Positions 1-9,436 of a DNA stretch of 64,000 nt are shown here, one piece after another. Made by a program: the position numbers and the translations under genes. How positions within the stretch are numbered: position 1 is the stretch's first letter; each line of letters opens with the position of its first letter. Origin of the DNA: a virus; the IMG/VR virus record IMGVR_UViG_3300044712_002690, positions 62,001 to 126,000 of that record. One strand, written 5' to 3'. Below the pieces are notes generated by a model. That model did no database searches and was not told the origin of the DNA. It saw only the letters and a program-made list of their open reading frames with translations.

Positions 1-2
1 AA

Positions 3-407
3 AGCTTTAAACGTGCAGGAAGAAAAGATCTTGTTGATGTATTTTTACAACAAGAAGATATTAGTGTTAATGATGTTGTTAAATCAAGATCAACTGGAAG
101 ATTTGGTACTGTTGTTAAAGAGCATTGGGATGGCGAAACTGTTACAGTTAAATGGGATTCAGGTGGACAACAGCCTCTTTCTAAAGGATCTCTTTTTAAG
201 ATACATGAAAAGAAAGAAGAGAGACTTGATAAGAATGATGTAGTTTTAGCAAAGTCAGACACAGAAGCATATGAAGAAATGACTGATAAGAAGAAGCAGT
301 TTATTGAAATGAAAGATAACATGGCAAAGGAAAAAAAGAATAAATCTGCTTCTGAAGTAGAATACGAAACTTGGGTAAAATCTAAATTGTACAATGAAAG
401 CAAGTAA
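3..407 (+). CDS. Partial phage protein with SH3/KOW-like segment
   Basis: The frame is open from the window edge to a TAA at 405-407, so the amino end is missing. About 134 residues are visible. Residues around GTVVKEHWDGETVTVKWDSG look like a small SH3/KOW-type beta barrel (V-V, W-D-G, V-T-V-x-W spacing). The tail is strongly charged and Lys/Glu rich. The end overlaps the next gene's ATG at 394, as in a compact operon. Another frame over the same bases gives a Leu-rich nonsense peptide and was not chosen. Function unknown. Confidence 0.6.
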   Translation, partial: SFKRAGRKDLVDVFLQQEDISVNDVVKSRSTGRFGTVVKEHWDGETVTVKWDSGGQQPLSKGSLFKIHEKKEERLDKNDVVLAKSDTEAYEEMTDKKKQFIEMKDNMAKEKKNKSASEVEYETWVKSKLYNESK

Positions 408-696
408 TAGAGAAAGATGTCTTGAATCTCTTTATGAGTTAATTAAGAAGATAGATGCTGAGAGATCTGAAAATGATCTCTTAGACACATCTTCGGATTA
501 TTATCAAGATTTTAATTCTAAAGATAGAATTAGAGCTTTATTAGTAAAGCTTCATTCTTATTTTAATGGCGAATTAATGTTGTCACAAAGAGATATAGAT
601 GAAACTTGGAATGAGGTTAGAACTTACTTATATAATTCAGGTTCTAATTTGCCTATAATTTATAATGTTATTTTAGCATGTAGTTTAGACGCATAA
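394..696 (+). CDS. Hypothetical protein, 100 aa
   Basis: The ATG overlaps the end of the preceding gene. The protein is soluble, helical and rich in acidic and Lys/Arg residues, and ends SLDA. No motif was recognised. It lies just upstream of the first of three W-C-T motif proteins and is probably co-transcribed with it. Confidence 0.55.
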   Translation: MKASNRERCLESLYELIKKIDAERSENDLLDTSSDYYQDFNSKDRIRALLVKLHSYFNGELMLSQRDIDETWNEVRTYLYNSGSNLPIIYNVILACSLDA

Positions 697-713
697 TTTA
701 CTAGGATATTGTT

Positions 714-2339
714 ATGAACTATTTTGATTTTTACCTGCGTTTATCCGCTGTAACTATTTCAAAGTTGCATGAGAAATATCAAGATCAAATACCTTTAGAA
801 GATTTAGAAGGTATTATAAGATCAGACCCTACTTATCCAGGTGGAGATCAAGTAGGATCATATGGTCCTTGGTTAGTAAAACAATATCTACAAGGATCTT
901 TTGATTTATCTATGTCAAATGAAATGATAACATTACTAAATGAATTTACACGCTATAAACCTAATTTAGAAAAGAAAGATATATATACGTATCAATCTGT
1001 TGATGAACTACATCAAGCAGTAGCACCTTTTATTTACTATCAACCTAACGAAGAAGAAACTTCAGCAGAACCAAGCATACTTTATGATGATGGTATTTGG
1101 GTTGCAGTTAAACCAAATACATTTGAAGAAGAATGTTTTTATGGGCAAAAAACTACATGGTGTACTAAAAGTAACTCTTCCATGTTTCAAAAGTATCAAG
1201 GAAATCTTTTTATTATAATAAATAGAAAAGAAAATAAAAAGTTTCAATTTGATCTTAAAGATTATCAATTTAAAAATGAAAAAAATCAAGAGGATCTTGA
1301 AGGATTTTTAAATTTAAATCCACCACAAGAACTCCTTACTTCATTAGGAATACAAGATATTCTTACTCCTCCTGCTACAGCACCTGAACTTAGCCAAGTA
1401 CAAGTAGCTGTACAAGAAAGAATTTCTAAATTTCTTTCTTTAAATCAAGATAATGAAAAAATGCTTGCAGAAGCATTATCTGTTGTAAATATTCCATTTG
1501 ATAAAGCTGATTCACTAGAAACATATAACGCAATATCAAATACAAAAGCAGTTCGTATGCACTATCTACAAAAAATGATACAAAATACTCCTTCTCCTAC
1601 AATTGATATAATAGAATCCCTAGCGCAGGATCCTAAGTATGTTCTTCTTGATAATGCACTTAATTATTTATATTATAGAAATTCTGCTATTACTACGTAT
1701 CAAAATATAGCTAATCCTTCAACTGGCTCATTTAGAGATAAAGCACTTAGACTAAATAAAGATCCATTTGATGAAGCAGATAAACGTCATATTCATACTG
1801 TAGATATAGAAAATAATACAATAAGCAAAGATAGACGTGTAAGCGATCTTGTTAAAGAAATTACAATAGATTCACCTAAATGGAAAGAATTTGGAAAAGA
1901 TGGTGAATTATTTACAAGTAACATTCCTAGACGATTAGTTAAAGAGATAAGAGCATTTGAGGAAGATGAATATAGTGAACACAACAAATATATGGAAGCT
2001 GTATTTGACATAGGAGAGACTTTTTTTGAATACGTTGCGGAAGCAGGTGTTGCTTGGATACAAGGTAATTCTATATCTCCACAACAAATGCAAGACGCAA
2101 AAATAGTATATTATTTTCTTGATAGTGTCCGTGCTACTGATCCTACGTTTGAAGGATTTTTCATGGATAGTTTTTATGATATTTGGCCAGGTATTCTTAG
2201 TGAAATGGGAACTGAAGATTTAGCTGAACTTGGAGTTAATTCAGATCCTATGGTATATTTTGATATGGGAAGTGACATTCTATTTGAAACAGAAATGGGA
2301 CATTCTTTCTTAAGATTTGTATTTGGAATAATTGAATAA
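714..2339 (+). CDS. W-C-T motif phage protein, paralogue 1
   Basis: 541 residues, function unknown. It begins with a conserved block (FDFYLRLSAVTISKLHEKY, then SDPTYPGGD and GSYGPW). A central motif follows at about residues 135-180: an ILYDDG strand, a Cys, GQKTTWCTKS, FQKYQGNLFIIIN and KFQFDLKDYQF. The same order of blocks recurs in the genes at 3029 and 4582, so these are diverged duplicates. The carboxy half is long, helical and specific to this copy. The motif (a W-C-T triplet, then an aromatic-rich strand and K-x-Q-F) is one I recall in uncharacterised large-phage proteins, but I cannot name an activity. No signal peptide or membrane segment is visible. Confidence 0.7.
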   Translation: MNYFDFYLRLSAVTISKLHEKYQDQIPLEDLEGIIRSDPTYPGGDQVGSYGPWLVKQYLQGSFDLSMSNEMITLLNEFTRYKPNLEKKDIYTYQSVDELHQAVAPFIYYQPNEEETSAEPSILYDDGIWVAVKPNTFEEECFYGQKTTWCTKSNSSMFQKYQGNLFIIINRKENKKFQFDLKDYQFKNEKNQEDLEGFLNLNPPQELLTSLGIQDILTPPATAPELSQVQVAVQERISKFLSLNQDNEKMLAEALSVVNIPFDKADSLETYNAISNTKAVRMHYLQKMIQNTPSPTIDIIESLAQDPKYVLLDNALNYLYYRNSAITTYQNIANPSTGSFRDKALRLNKDPFDEADKRHIHTVDIENNTISKDRRVSDLVKEITIDSPKWKEFGKDGELFTSNIPRRLVKEIRAFEEDEYSEHNKYMEAVFDIGETFFEYVAEAGVAWIQGNSISPQQMQDAKIVYYFLDSVRATDPTFEGFFMDSFYDIWPGILSEMGTEDLAELGVNSDPMVYFDMGSDILFETEMGHSFLRFVFGIIE

Positions 2340-2351
2340 TAAGGAGTAGTT

Positions 2352-3011
2352 ATGAGAAATTTACATTTACAACAATTTTATAAAAAAATAGGTATTGACG
2401 AACAATCAGCAATTATGCCTTATGATGATTCTAATGAAGTAGAAAAGCAAAAACAATTTGCTGAAAATGTAGTAACATTATTCGATAGTTTTTTAAATTC
2501 TGAACAATTTAATGTTATTAAAGCAACTAAATCTCCAATGGAGATATTCGATACAGCAGCAATAATGACTCATGCTGCTATTCATGAAAAATTAGAACAG
2601 CAGGGTAAAATTGATAAACATCCTGCTCTTCTTACAATATCAGAATATGCAGAGTATTTTGATAATTTAAGAAATGAAGATCCCGAACGTTTTGATATTG
2701 AATTTAAAGAATTTCAAGATAATCCACCTCAAGATTATATTGAAGCTAATGAAATTTTAGTAGCAGAACAACTTGGATTAATGTTTATGGGTGACGAACC
2801 CTCTAGAGAAAGAAAAATGTTTAATATGATTCAAGATATTCTTGTACAGAATAGACTACCAGCTATTCAATTAGAATTCAAAGATAATGCAAGGATACCA
2901 TATAAGAGACCAAGACCAGGAATGGGAATGCCAGGAATAGGCGGACCTGGAATGCCTCAAGGATTACCTGGTGGAAGACCCGGACTACCTGGACCAAGAG
3001 GAAGAGGATAA
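2352..3011 (+). CDS. Hypothetical protein with Gly-Pro-rich tail
   Basis: 219 residues, preceded by AAGGAG. Residues 1-185 are ordinary, acidic and helical. The last 30 or so are a collagen-like run of Pro, Gly and Met (PGMGMP, GGPGMPQ, PGGRPGLPGP) ending in RGRG. The tail is probably disordered and may be an interaction or assembly tail. The gene lies between two W-C-T paralogues, suggesting it works with them. No family was recognised. Confidence 0.6.
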   Translation: MRNLHLQQFYKKIGIDEQSAIMPYDDSNEVEKQKQFAENVVTLFDSFLNSEQFNVIKATKSPMEIFDTAAIMTHAAIHEKLEQQGKIDKHPALLTISEYAEYFDNLRNEDPERFDIEFKEFQDNPPQDYIEANEILVAEQLGLMFMGDEPSRERKMFNMIQDILVQNRLPAIQLEFKDNARIPYKRPRPGMGMPGIGGPGMPQGLPGGRPGLPGPRGRG

Positions 3012-3028
3012 CATTTAGGGTTATTGTT

Positions 3029-4579
3029 GTGAAAGAAAATTATTTTTCATTTTATGAACGTATAGCTGCTATAACTGTTTCTAAATTACATGAAATGTAT
3101 GATGAACAGTTAGGTGAACAAGTAGTTAATGATATTATCTCCTCTGATCCAACATATATTGGAGGAGATAGTATAGGTTCATATACCCCATGGATCTTTA
3201 AACAAATTACAAATAGAATTATTGATCTGGATCAATTAGTAGTTGTTACACAAGCACTTGATCTATTTAATAGGTATAAACCTAATTTAGAAGTCAGAGA
3301 TATTTATCAGTATCAGTCATTAGATGAATTATTAGGTGTGTTAGATTCTTATTTACCAAAACAAGTTCCAATGGAAAAGGGATCTGAAGAAATATTATAT
3401 GACAATGGAACTTGGCTTTTAGTAAGTCCTTTTACATTTGAATCAGAATGTAACTGGGGATCAGGTACGAAATGGTGTACTACAGACCAACATGGAAAAG
3501 AGAGTGGAAGACGAACTTTTGAAAGCATAATGCAAAAATCTTTATTATATATTATCATAAATCAACAAACTGGTGAAAAATATCAATTTGATAATCATAC
3601 CGGTCAGTTTATGAATTCTTTAGATAGAGAAAGCTATGAACAATTTATAAATAGTGATCCTCCAAAAGAATTAATTTCTTTTATTGAAAAAAATACTCCG
3701 AATGTAATACAAAAGTTTATAGAAAATCGAGAAAAAGAAGCAGAGTTTCAAAGAAATTTATCTAATTTTTTCCCTATAAAAGAACAATTAATTAATCATA
3801 TTCAAGAAACAGTTGGAACACTTGATACAAGAGTGTTACTTAAGACTATTGTTTCTAAATTTATAGAAATAGTAGGTAAACCTATACTTGATTATGAACA
3901 AATTCGTGAAATTATAAGAAGCAATGTTGAGTTATATGATCTTTCCAAGTCATACGAACTTATTTCTATAATTAATGATGATAAAGAACTATTGACTGCT
4001 ACTAGTCCTGAAGAAATAGATCTTAATTTTTATGTTCAAGGAAGAATAGATTATTTTATACGTAGACTAACTGATGATGAATTTAACTTTTATGATATTA
4101 CAAATAAAATTGTGAATCTTGCAAAAAATGAAGCAAGAAAAGAAGTAAGAAAAAAAGTAAAGAATCCTCGTCAAGCAGCTGTTACTTCATTAAGACAAAT
4201 TATAGAAAATTATCCTTCTAATAGTTTTACAGCACATGATATCATGGGTGTAATTTTACAGGATGATGAATTAAAAGAAATATTTACTACAGCGTATCAG
4301 CATGCAGATCCTGAAGTTATAAAGACGCAATGGAGTCTTTATCATTTTAATGATTTTTTAGAAAAGCTTATAAATCAAACATTATATAAAGAAGGACTTG
4401 TAACTAGAAAAACAAACCGTAACCCTACTCCTGGTGAAAATTGGTATACTAATGCAGAGGAATTAGGTTATGGTCCTAATGTGGGACATAGTAGTGTGGT
4501 TACTTATACAAAAGTTCCACAAGAGCAAAGACAAAGTAGTTATGTAGGTCTCTATAATAATAGAAACTGGTGGATGTAA
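3029..4579 (+). CDS. W-C-T motif phage protein, paralogue 2
   Basis: 516 residues starting at GTG, since the conserved block FSFYERIAAITVSKLHEMY begins straight after it. It is parallel to the gene at 714: SDPTYIGGD, GSYTPW, then ILYDNG, WGSGTKWCTTDQ, LLYIIIN and KYQFDNHTGQF. The middle and carboxy parts are helical and diverge from paralogue 1. The stop codon lies just upstream of the next gene's start. Function unknown. Confidence 0.7.
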   Translation: MKENYFSFYERIAAITVSKLHEMYDEQLGEQVVNDIISSDPTYIGGDSIGSYTPWIFKQITNRIIDLDQLVVVTQALDLFNRYKPNLEVRDIYQYQSLDELLGVLDSYLPKQVPMEKGSEEILYDNGTWLLVSPFTFESECNWGSGTKWCTTDQHGKESGRRTFESIMQKSLLYIIINQQTGEKYQFDNHTGQFMNSLDRESYEQFINSDPPKELISFIEKNTPNVIQKFIENREKEAEFQRNLSNFFPIKEQLINHIQETVGTLDTRVLLKTIVSKFIEIVGKPILDYEQIREIIRSNVELYDLSKSYELISIINDDKELLTATSPEEIDLNFYVQGRIDYFIRRLTDDEFNFYDITNKIVNLAKNEARKEVRKKVKNPRQAAVTSLRQIIENYPSNSFTAHDIMGVILQDDELKEIFTTAYQHADPEVIKTQWSLYHFNDFLEKLINQTLYKEGLVTRKTNRNPTPGENWYTNAEELGYGPNVGHSSVVTYTKVPQEQRQSSYVGLYNNRNWWM

Positions 4580-4581
4580 GA

Positions 4582-6636
4582 ATGATAAAACTATCATCTA
4601 TACTTGATTATCAACAACAAGAACTTTGTCCAGAGATATGGAATGGCTTTGTATTAAAACCTGAAATAAAAGAATTCTTATGGTTTTTATTAAAGAGTTT
4701 TTATGATAGTCAAGATCTTAAAGGATATGATGAATGGATTGCCGAGGGAATTATTGCTTCTTCTCTTGCAACTTATTTTTATAATGAAAATACTGATTTT
4801 GATATCAAAGTATTTATAGATTTAGATGTTCTTATTGAATATAATCCGCATCTAACAAAATTTACTGACGATCAGATTCTTGAAATAATGAAAAAGGAAG
4901 GTAGAAAATCATACTATCTTACTCAAGTTATTCCTGGAACTAATCATCAAGTAGATTTTTACTTTTTACCCGCAAGTGATTTACAACATCTTAATATGTT
5001 GAAGTATGATTCTGTATATTTACTTTCAAAAGATGAATGGTTAAAAGAGCCACAAAAATTAGTTGAAGGATTATCTCCTGCTTATATTATGCAAGTAGCA
5101 AGAGAGAAAGCAGAACCCTATCTTAAAAAGATTTCTGAAGACATAGAACAAACTAAAGATGACTGTCTTGATTTCTTAGTGTTAAGAGATTTCTTGAAAG
5201 ACTTAGATCCTCAAGACCTAAATAGTTTAAGAGAAGAATTTGAAAGACAATTAGATATAATCGAATATGATATTGACCAACTTGTAGAAGATAAGAATGA
5301 AATGAAGGAAATCAGAAAGAGAGAATATGATAGAAAATCTCTTAAAACTGAATTAGAAAAGTTAATGGGATCACTGAATTATAGTGATGGAAATCTTATT
5401 TTTAAACTTGTGCAGAGATATGGGTATCTTAAAATACTTGTTGAAATTAAAGAGCTATATGAAGACAAAAATATAGTTTCTAGTGACGTCGAAAATATAC
5501 TTTCTCTTCTTACTGCAACAGCAGTAAACGAAGAAAACAGAAAGTATGCAGATGTAATTAGTGATATTATTAAAAAATATCAACAGTTTTTTACAGATGA
5601 ACAAATGCAATATATACTTAATGTTGTTCCAAGATCTTTTATTCCCTGGGTATTTAGAGAATTGAAAAATTACATATTAGAATTAAGAACGGATGAAACA
5701 GATGATGAACCACCTCCTTTTAACAAAGAAACTGTTCAGTATGCTTTTCAAGATAGAAATCTATTAGCAGATATAGATAATTGGGTTAAATATTTAACAT
5801 TTTTTGTTGATAATAAGCAAAAAATAAAAGAGAAGGGATTGGTTGTAAATATTAATGATTATACTCTTGATGATTTGAAATGGGTTGTGTATAATTTTGA
5901 TCCTTCTATTAAGTATACTAGTTATGTTAATCAAGAAAAACTCAATAATAGCGATGCTGATATAGTATATGATGATCAATATTGGACTATATATGCAATG
6001 TATGATGAAGAAACTGCATGTATTTTAGGTGAAGGTACAGATTTATGTACAACAAGAGGAAAGTTTCATGATTATTATACACAAAACAATCCTATTTACA
6101 TGTTATTAAATAAAACAGATAACCATAGATGGCAATTTGATAAAAAATCAATGATGTTTGTCACAGAAGATGACGAATCTGTAAACTTTAAAACTTTTTT
6201 TGATACATATAATGAACAAATATCAAATGAATTAACACAAAAATTATATGAACTGTCTGGTAAATCTATATTTATGTATGTGAATGATAAAAATAGTATA
6301 GAATATCAATTCGGTTTAGTTGGATTAGACTATAATAAATTTGTTGAGGTACAACAAACTCAGCCCAATCTTACTCCGGGAGAAGCTATTTATAAAATAG
6401 AAGACGCATACTATTCAAGTATAGAGTCTATATTAAATGTATATCATACTTATTTATCAGTTTTAGGAAAGGATTTAGCGGATTCTTATTTACTTGCTAA
6501 ACTAGAGGATTGGCATCATCAAGGTATTCACGAGTTAAAATATCAATTACATTTAATTATTTCAGGGCAAAATAATGGATTAGAAGATATAGAATATTAT
6601 CAAGAATTGCTTAATATATTACATGAGATTAGTTAA
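4582..6636 (+). CDS. W-C-T motif protein fused to a nucleotidyltransferase-like domain
   Basis: I chose the ATG at 4582 (MIKLSSIL) over an in-frame GTG at 4570, which overlaps the previous stop. The protein has 684 residues. Residues of about 45-140 resemble the nucleotidyltransferase fold: SLATYFYNENTDFDIKVFID gives the helix followed by a D-x-D pair, and HQVDFYF supplies a possible third acidic strand. The usual G-S pair before the helix is replaced by A-S-S, so activity is uncertain. The carboxy third carries the W-C-T family motif in a weakened form (DIVYDDQYWTIYAM, GEGTDLCTTRG, YMLLN, RWQFD): the Trp of W-C-T is a Leu. It is the third paralogue in the array. Confidence 0.65.
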   Translation: MIKLSSILDYQQQELCPEIWNGFVLKPEIKEFLWFLLKSFYDSQDLKGYDEWIAEGIIASSLATYFYNENTDFDIKVFIDLDVLIEYNPHLTKFTDDQILEIMKKEGRKSYYLTQVIPGTNHQVDFYFLPASDLQHLNMLKYDSVYLLSKDEWLKEPQKLVEGLSPAYIMQVAREKAEPYLKKISEDIEQTKDDCLDFLVLRDFLKDLDPQDLNSLREEFERQLDIIEYDIDQLVEDKNEMKEIRKREYDRKSLKTELEKLMGSLNYSDGNLIFKLVQRYGYLKILVEIKELYEDKNIVSSDVENILSLLTATAVNEENRKYADVISDIIKKYQQFFTDEQMQYILNVVPRSFIPWVFRELKNYILELRTDETDDEPPPFNKETVQYAFQDRNLLADIDNWVKYLTFFVDNKQKIKEKGLVVNINDYTLDDLKWVVYNFDPSIKYTSYVNQEKLNNSDADIVYDDQYWTIYAMYDEETACILGEGTDLCTTRGKFHDYYTQNNPIYMLLNKTDNHRWQFDKKSMMFVTEDDESVNFKTFFDTYNEQISNELTQKLYELSGKSIFMYVNDKNSIEYQFGLVGLDYNKFVEVQQTQPNLTPGEAIYKIEDAYYSSIESILNVYHTYLSVLGKDLADSYLLAKLEDWHHQGIHELKYQLHLIISGQNNGLEDIEYYQELLNILHEIS

Positions 6637-6648
6637 ATATACACAATA

Positions 6649-7413
6649 ATGGAAAAATATTCGTATAGTAAAATTTCCTTATATTCTCAATGTCCTTATA
6701 AATATAAGAAACTTTATATAGAAAAATTGCCAAGTAAAATTGCTTGGCAAACTTGTTTAGGTATATCAACTGCTGACATTTTAGAAAAGATGTATAAAGA
6801 TGAGGAAATCCTATCTAATTATGCTTGTGGTCCAACACCTGAATTACTTATTTGCTTAATCGAACAGTATTGGATACCAAATCAGTATAAAAAACAATTT
6901 GCAGAATCAAACTTAGAAACACATAAGTTTCTTTGTTATCCAAGTAAACCAGCGGAATTACGTGAGAAAGAGAACCTTTTAAAATACCTTACTTTTTATT
7001 TTAAATATCGTAAACTTGAGAAAAAGTTTGGTGTTGAATTACCATTTGAAGTTCCTTTCGATGACTTTTTATTAACTGGTAGGATAGATTTACTGAATAA
7101 AGTAGGAAATCACTTAGATATTATAGATAATAAAGTAACAAGTAATTTTCTAAATGATACATTTGAAAGCATTCAATTAGGAATTTATTACTATGCAATT
7201 AAAAAACTATTCCCTAGATTCCAGATTGGGAAAGTAGGTTATTACTACATTAAGCAATCTAGAGAGGTTTTAATTAACAGTGATTTATTAAAAGTTGATA
7301 TTATATATAGAAAGATAAGAGATTCCGTAGAAGGAATTAGAAATAAGAAATTTAATTGTTCTCCAAATCAATATTGTAATTTTTGTGAGTTTAAAAATGA
7401 ATGTGGAGCGTAG
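6649..7413 (+). CDS. PD-(D/E)XK nuclease, RecB/Cas4-like
   Basis: 254 residues. The opening YSYSKISLYSQCPYKYKKLY is the typical RecB-family start with an early Cys. The catalytic core is visible at about 140-185: GRIDLLN, then LDIIDNKV (D-x-K) and QLGIYYYAI. The end has a Cys cluster (C-x5-C-x2-C-x5-C, QYCNFCEFKNEC), as in Cas4/AddB-type Fe-S nucleases. It probably works as a 5'-3' exonuclease in recombination or end processing. No cas genes are nearby, so this is not a CRISPR locus. Sure of the fold, not of the exact role. Confidence 0.82.
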   Translation: MEKYSYSKISLYSQCPYKYKKLYIEKLPSKIAWQTCLGISTADILEKMYKDEEILSNYACGPTPELLICLIEQYWIPNQYKKQFAESNLETHKFLCYPSKPAELREKENLLKYLTFYFKYRKLEKKFGVELPFEVPFDDFLLTGRIDLLNKVGNHLDIIDNKVTSNFLNDTFESIQLGIYYYAIKKLFPRFQIGKVGYYYIKQSREVLINSDLLKVDIIYRKIRDSVEGIRNKKFNCSPNQYCNFCEFKNECGA

Positions 7414-7423
7414 AAAAACGAAT

Positions 7424-7639
7424 ATGGCTTTTAGTGATGATTTTAATGTGGTTATGAATTATTCTCAAAAAGAAGATAAGATATCCATTGAAAATGATAG
7501 ACCTTTAACTAAAGGAGATATTGTACTCCTTCTTAGTAACTTACTTTCATTACTTGAAACAAATGAAAGAGAATTTGCTTCTAAGATTGCTTTGGAAGCA
7601 GTAAATGTTAAAAAATCTACAGGTACTCTAAATGGATAA
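7424..7639 (+). CDS. Hypothetical protein, 71 aa
   Basis: The start is taken at MAFSDDF. A GTG at 7385 in the same frame would overlap the nuclease gene. Small, acidic and helical (TKGDIVLLLSNLLSLLETNE). The stop overlaps the next gene's ATG, implying coupled translation. No family recognised. Confidence 0.5.
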   Translation: MAFSDDFNVVMNYSQKEDKISIENDRPLTKGDIVLLLSNLLSLLETNEREFASKIALEAVNVKKSTGTLNG

Positions 7640-8609
7640 AAAGAAACAAGCTGTTGACATTATTCCTAGTGTCAATAAAGAGATGTTTAAAGATCCTTTT
7701 AAAGAGGAACCAAAAGCAATTCCATCAGAAGAAACAACATATAAAGGATTAGAAGATTTAAGACCTGATGAAATTGAAAAATTACCTCCTCAAATCCAAC
7801 CGTGGGTTGCACCTATTCCTGTTGACTACGATCCTAAAAATGATCATTCTTATAATACTTTCAAATATTTAGAATCTTTAGGATATAGAGATGCAGTTTG
7901 GACTCTAGCAGAAGCTCATAGTAAGCCTGATATTTGTGATGATTTACAAGGATTATCCTTTACAACTGACTGGTTACTTTTTACATCTCAGCATAATCCA
8001 CCCTCTCCAATTTTTAGTAGATCACATCCTGATTGCAGATGTTTTGTAACATGTACTCCTCCTAGTAGTCCTGAAGAAATACCAGACTCTGCTCCTGGTC
8101 TTCCAATGCACGGAACTCCTGAAGAATTACTTGAATACAAGAAAAGAATATTTTCAAATTTTGTTACTATTAATGTAGATTCACAAACATTTCCTCCTGA
8201 TACAACACATTATAGCGATATATTTAAAGTACAAAAAAGGTATGCTGAAGAAGAAGCAATAGAAGTAGAACCTGTAATTGTTAAAAACAAGCTTAGACTA
8301 TTACTTCCTTTTGGTTTATACAGGCCTGTTATCGAACCATATCAAGGAGTAAAGGTAAAAAGAAAAGGTGATATTTGTACTGTTTATTTTTCTTCTTTTA
8401 ATAGAGAAGTAGAAATACCAATGCAGTTTCTGGAAGTGTTAACACTACAACAAGCTTCTAATGCTTCACCAGAAGATGGAATGTTTGTTACATTAGCTAA
8501 TGGTGCATTAGGTCAAATTAGTAGGGTTATGGGTGATACAACATATTGCTATAATTCTACTTCTAATCAAGTAGAAGAAGTAACTAACTTTACTATTCTT
8601 TCTTTATAA
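7632..8609 (+). CDS. Hypothetical phage protein with HPDCRC motif
   Basis: 325 residues. The first 75 are charged and Pro-rich. The motif SRSHPDCRCFVTC near residue 135 resembles the H-P-N-C-R-C signature of the Mu gpF/SPP1 gp7-like minor head proteins, but the rest does not clearly match that family. The carboxy part has short beta strands (VKVKRKGDICTVYFSSF), possibly an SH3-like barrel. It overlaps the convergent gene at 8604 by six bases. A role in head assembly is a guess from one motif. Confidence 0.55.
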   Translation: MDKKKQAVDIIPSVNKEMFKDPFKEEPKAIPSEETTYKGLEDLRPDEIEKLPPQIQPWVAPIPVDYDPKNDHSYNTFKYLESLGYRDAVWTLAEAHSKPDICDDLQGLSFTTDWLLFTSQHNPPSPIFSRSHPDCRCFVTCTPPSSPEEIPDSAPGLPMHGTPEELLEYKKRIFSNFVTINVDSQTFPPDTTHYSDIFKVQKRYAEEEAIEVEPVIVKNKLRLLLPFGLYRPVIEPYQGVKVKRKGDICTVYFSSFNREVEIPMQFLEVLTLQQASNASPEDGMFVTLANGALGQISRVMGDTTYCYNSTSNQVEEVTNFTILSL

Positions 8610-9170
8610 AAAAGACATTGTTTCAGGAGAGGAGAGCTGGTAATGCCAGGCTCCTCTTTCTTGTAGTACTTTTATCTTAGTTATATAGTCAATTTTTTCT
8701 TGAGTATTATTTGTACTTTTAAGTTTAGAAAGCAATTGACCAAGTTTCTTTCTTCTAATTAAACTACATATAGTTTGGACAAAAGTAGAATCAGGAAGAG
8801 GATCATGGATATAATATCTATTAACTTGGTAACTTCTTCTATCTTTGCTTACTAATCCATGTTGTTCAAGTTTAGCAATTCTTTGTGACTGACAATCTGT
8901 TGTAGTATTAAATACTGTAGCTAGATAATCTAATGATACTTCAATATAACCGGGCCCTTTCTTTTTAGAACTAGCTATATTTTGAAGTGTTTTTAAAGAG
9001 TAATATGTTTCTTTAGCTTCTGCAGACAATGTTTTATAACCGTACAGAAGAAAAACACTTTGATTATTCATGTCATACATTTGGAATTCGTCTAATATCT
9101 TTTGTAGACGTCTTAACGTTCCTTTTTTCTCTATTATAAAGAAAGGTGTAGATGGTTGTTTTTTTCTCAT
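8604..9170 (-). CDS. Winged-helix DNA-binding protein, putative regulator
   Basis: 188 residues, the only leftward gene in the first 36 kb. Residues of about 70-125 read as a winged helix: VSLDYLATVFNTTTDCQSQR is the helix-turn-helix, and RIAKLEQHGLVSKDRRSYQV is the second helix plus wing. The last stretch is basic and helical. It is divergent from the gene at 9260. Between them lie two TTGATAT elements, one forming a palindrome (9220-9243), so self-regulation or control of the rightward operon is plausible. A replication-initiator role cannot be excluded. Confidence 0.65.
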   Translation of the reverse strand: MRKKQPSTPFFIIEKKGTLRRLQKILDEFQMYDMNNQSVFLLYGYKTLSAEAKETYYSLKTLQNIASSKKKGPGYIEVSLDYLATVFNTTTDCQSQRIAKLEQHGLVSKDRRSYQVNRYYIHDPLPDSTFVQTICSLIRRKKLGQLLSKLKSTNNTQEKIDYITKIKVLQERGAWHYQLSSPETMSFL

Positions 9171-9177
9171 ATTCGTA

Positions 9178-9200
9178 TTGATATAAATAATTAGATTTTT
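9178..9200 (+). promoter_or_regulatory. TTGATAT element, copy 1
   Basis: TTGATAT at 9178-9184 is followed by AAATAATTAG, in the gap between the divergent winged-helix gene and the gene at 9260. It matches the element seen before other operons (20482, 27485, and on the minus strand at 46906 and 53307). Proposed as a phage promoter; no transcript data. Confidence 0.35.
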
Positions 9201-9219
9201 TCTAGAAAGAAAATGCTAC

Positions 9220-9243
9220 TTGATATTTTATTAAATATATCAA
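9220..9243 (+). promoter_or_regulatory. TTGATAT palindrome: promoter or operator
   Basis: TTGATAT and its inverted partner ATATCAA are separated by ten bases. The site lies 16 bases before the ATG at 9260. The left half matches the repeated promoter-like element. The dyad form would also suit a dimeric regulator such as the adjacent winged-helix protein. Confidence 0.4.
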
Positions 9244-9259
9244 AAGATAGAGGTTATCT

Positions 9260-9436
9260 ATGGGTAGAAGTAAAATTTCTGATGAGAGAAAAGCTAAAAA
9301 TATAAGTATTTCACTATTCCCTAAATACCACAGAATTCTAGATGAGCTTGTAGCTGAATTTTCTTCGGATAAATCTAAAGTAATCCAGCATGCTCTTGAA
9401 GAACTTTATAAACAAAAAATTGGTGAAATAAAATAA
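9260..9436 (+). CDS. Small ribbon-helix-helix-like protein, 58 aa
   Basis: ATG at 9260 with an upstream AGAGG. The product starts MGRSKISDERKAKNISISLF. It has a short beta strand (NISISLF), then two helices (KYHRILDELVAEF and DKSKVIQHALEELYK), the order of an Arc/MetJ ribbon-helix-helix DNA-binding protein. The TAA overlaps the next ATG (TAATG). Likely a small transcriptional regulator. The fold is inferred from pattern only. Confidence 0.55.
   Translation: MGRSKISDERKAKNISISLFPKYHRILDELVAEFSSDKSKVIQHALEELYKQKIGEIK

Noticed and set aside
13-243. Leu/Met-rich frame at the window start
   Set aside because: The third frame over the same bases is open from the edge to 407 and has a normal composition, so this is a shadow.
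4582-6636. CCA-adding enzyme for the CCA-less tRNAs
   Set aside because: The nucleotidyltransferase similarity is limited to a helix and D-x-D; the G-S pair and CCA-specific motifs are missing.
6649-7413. Cas4 and a CRISPR system
   Set aside because: Only a Cas4-like nuclease fold is present; no repeats, spacers or other cas genes were seen in the window.
7632-8609. Mu gpF-like minor head protein
   Set aside because: Only the H-P-D-C-R-C motif supports it; the rest does not match, so I left the product as hypothetical.
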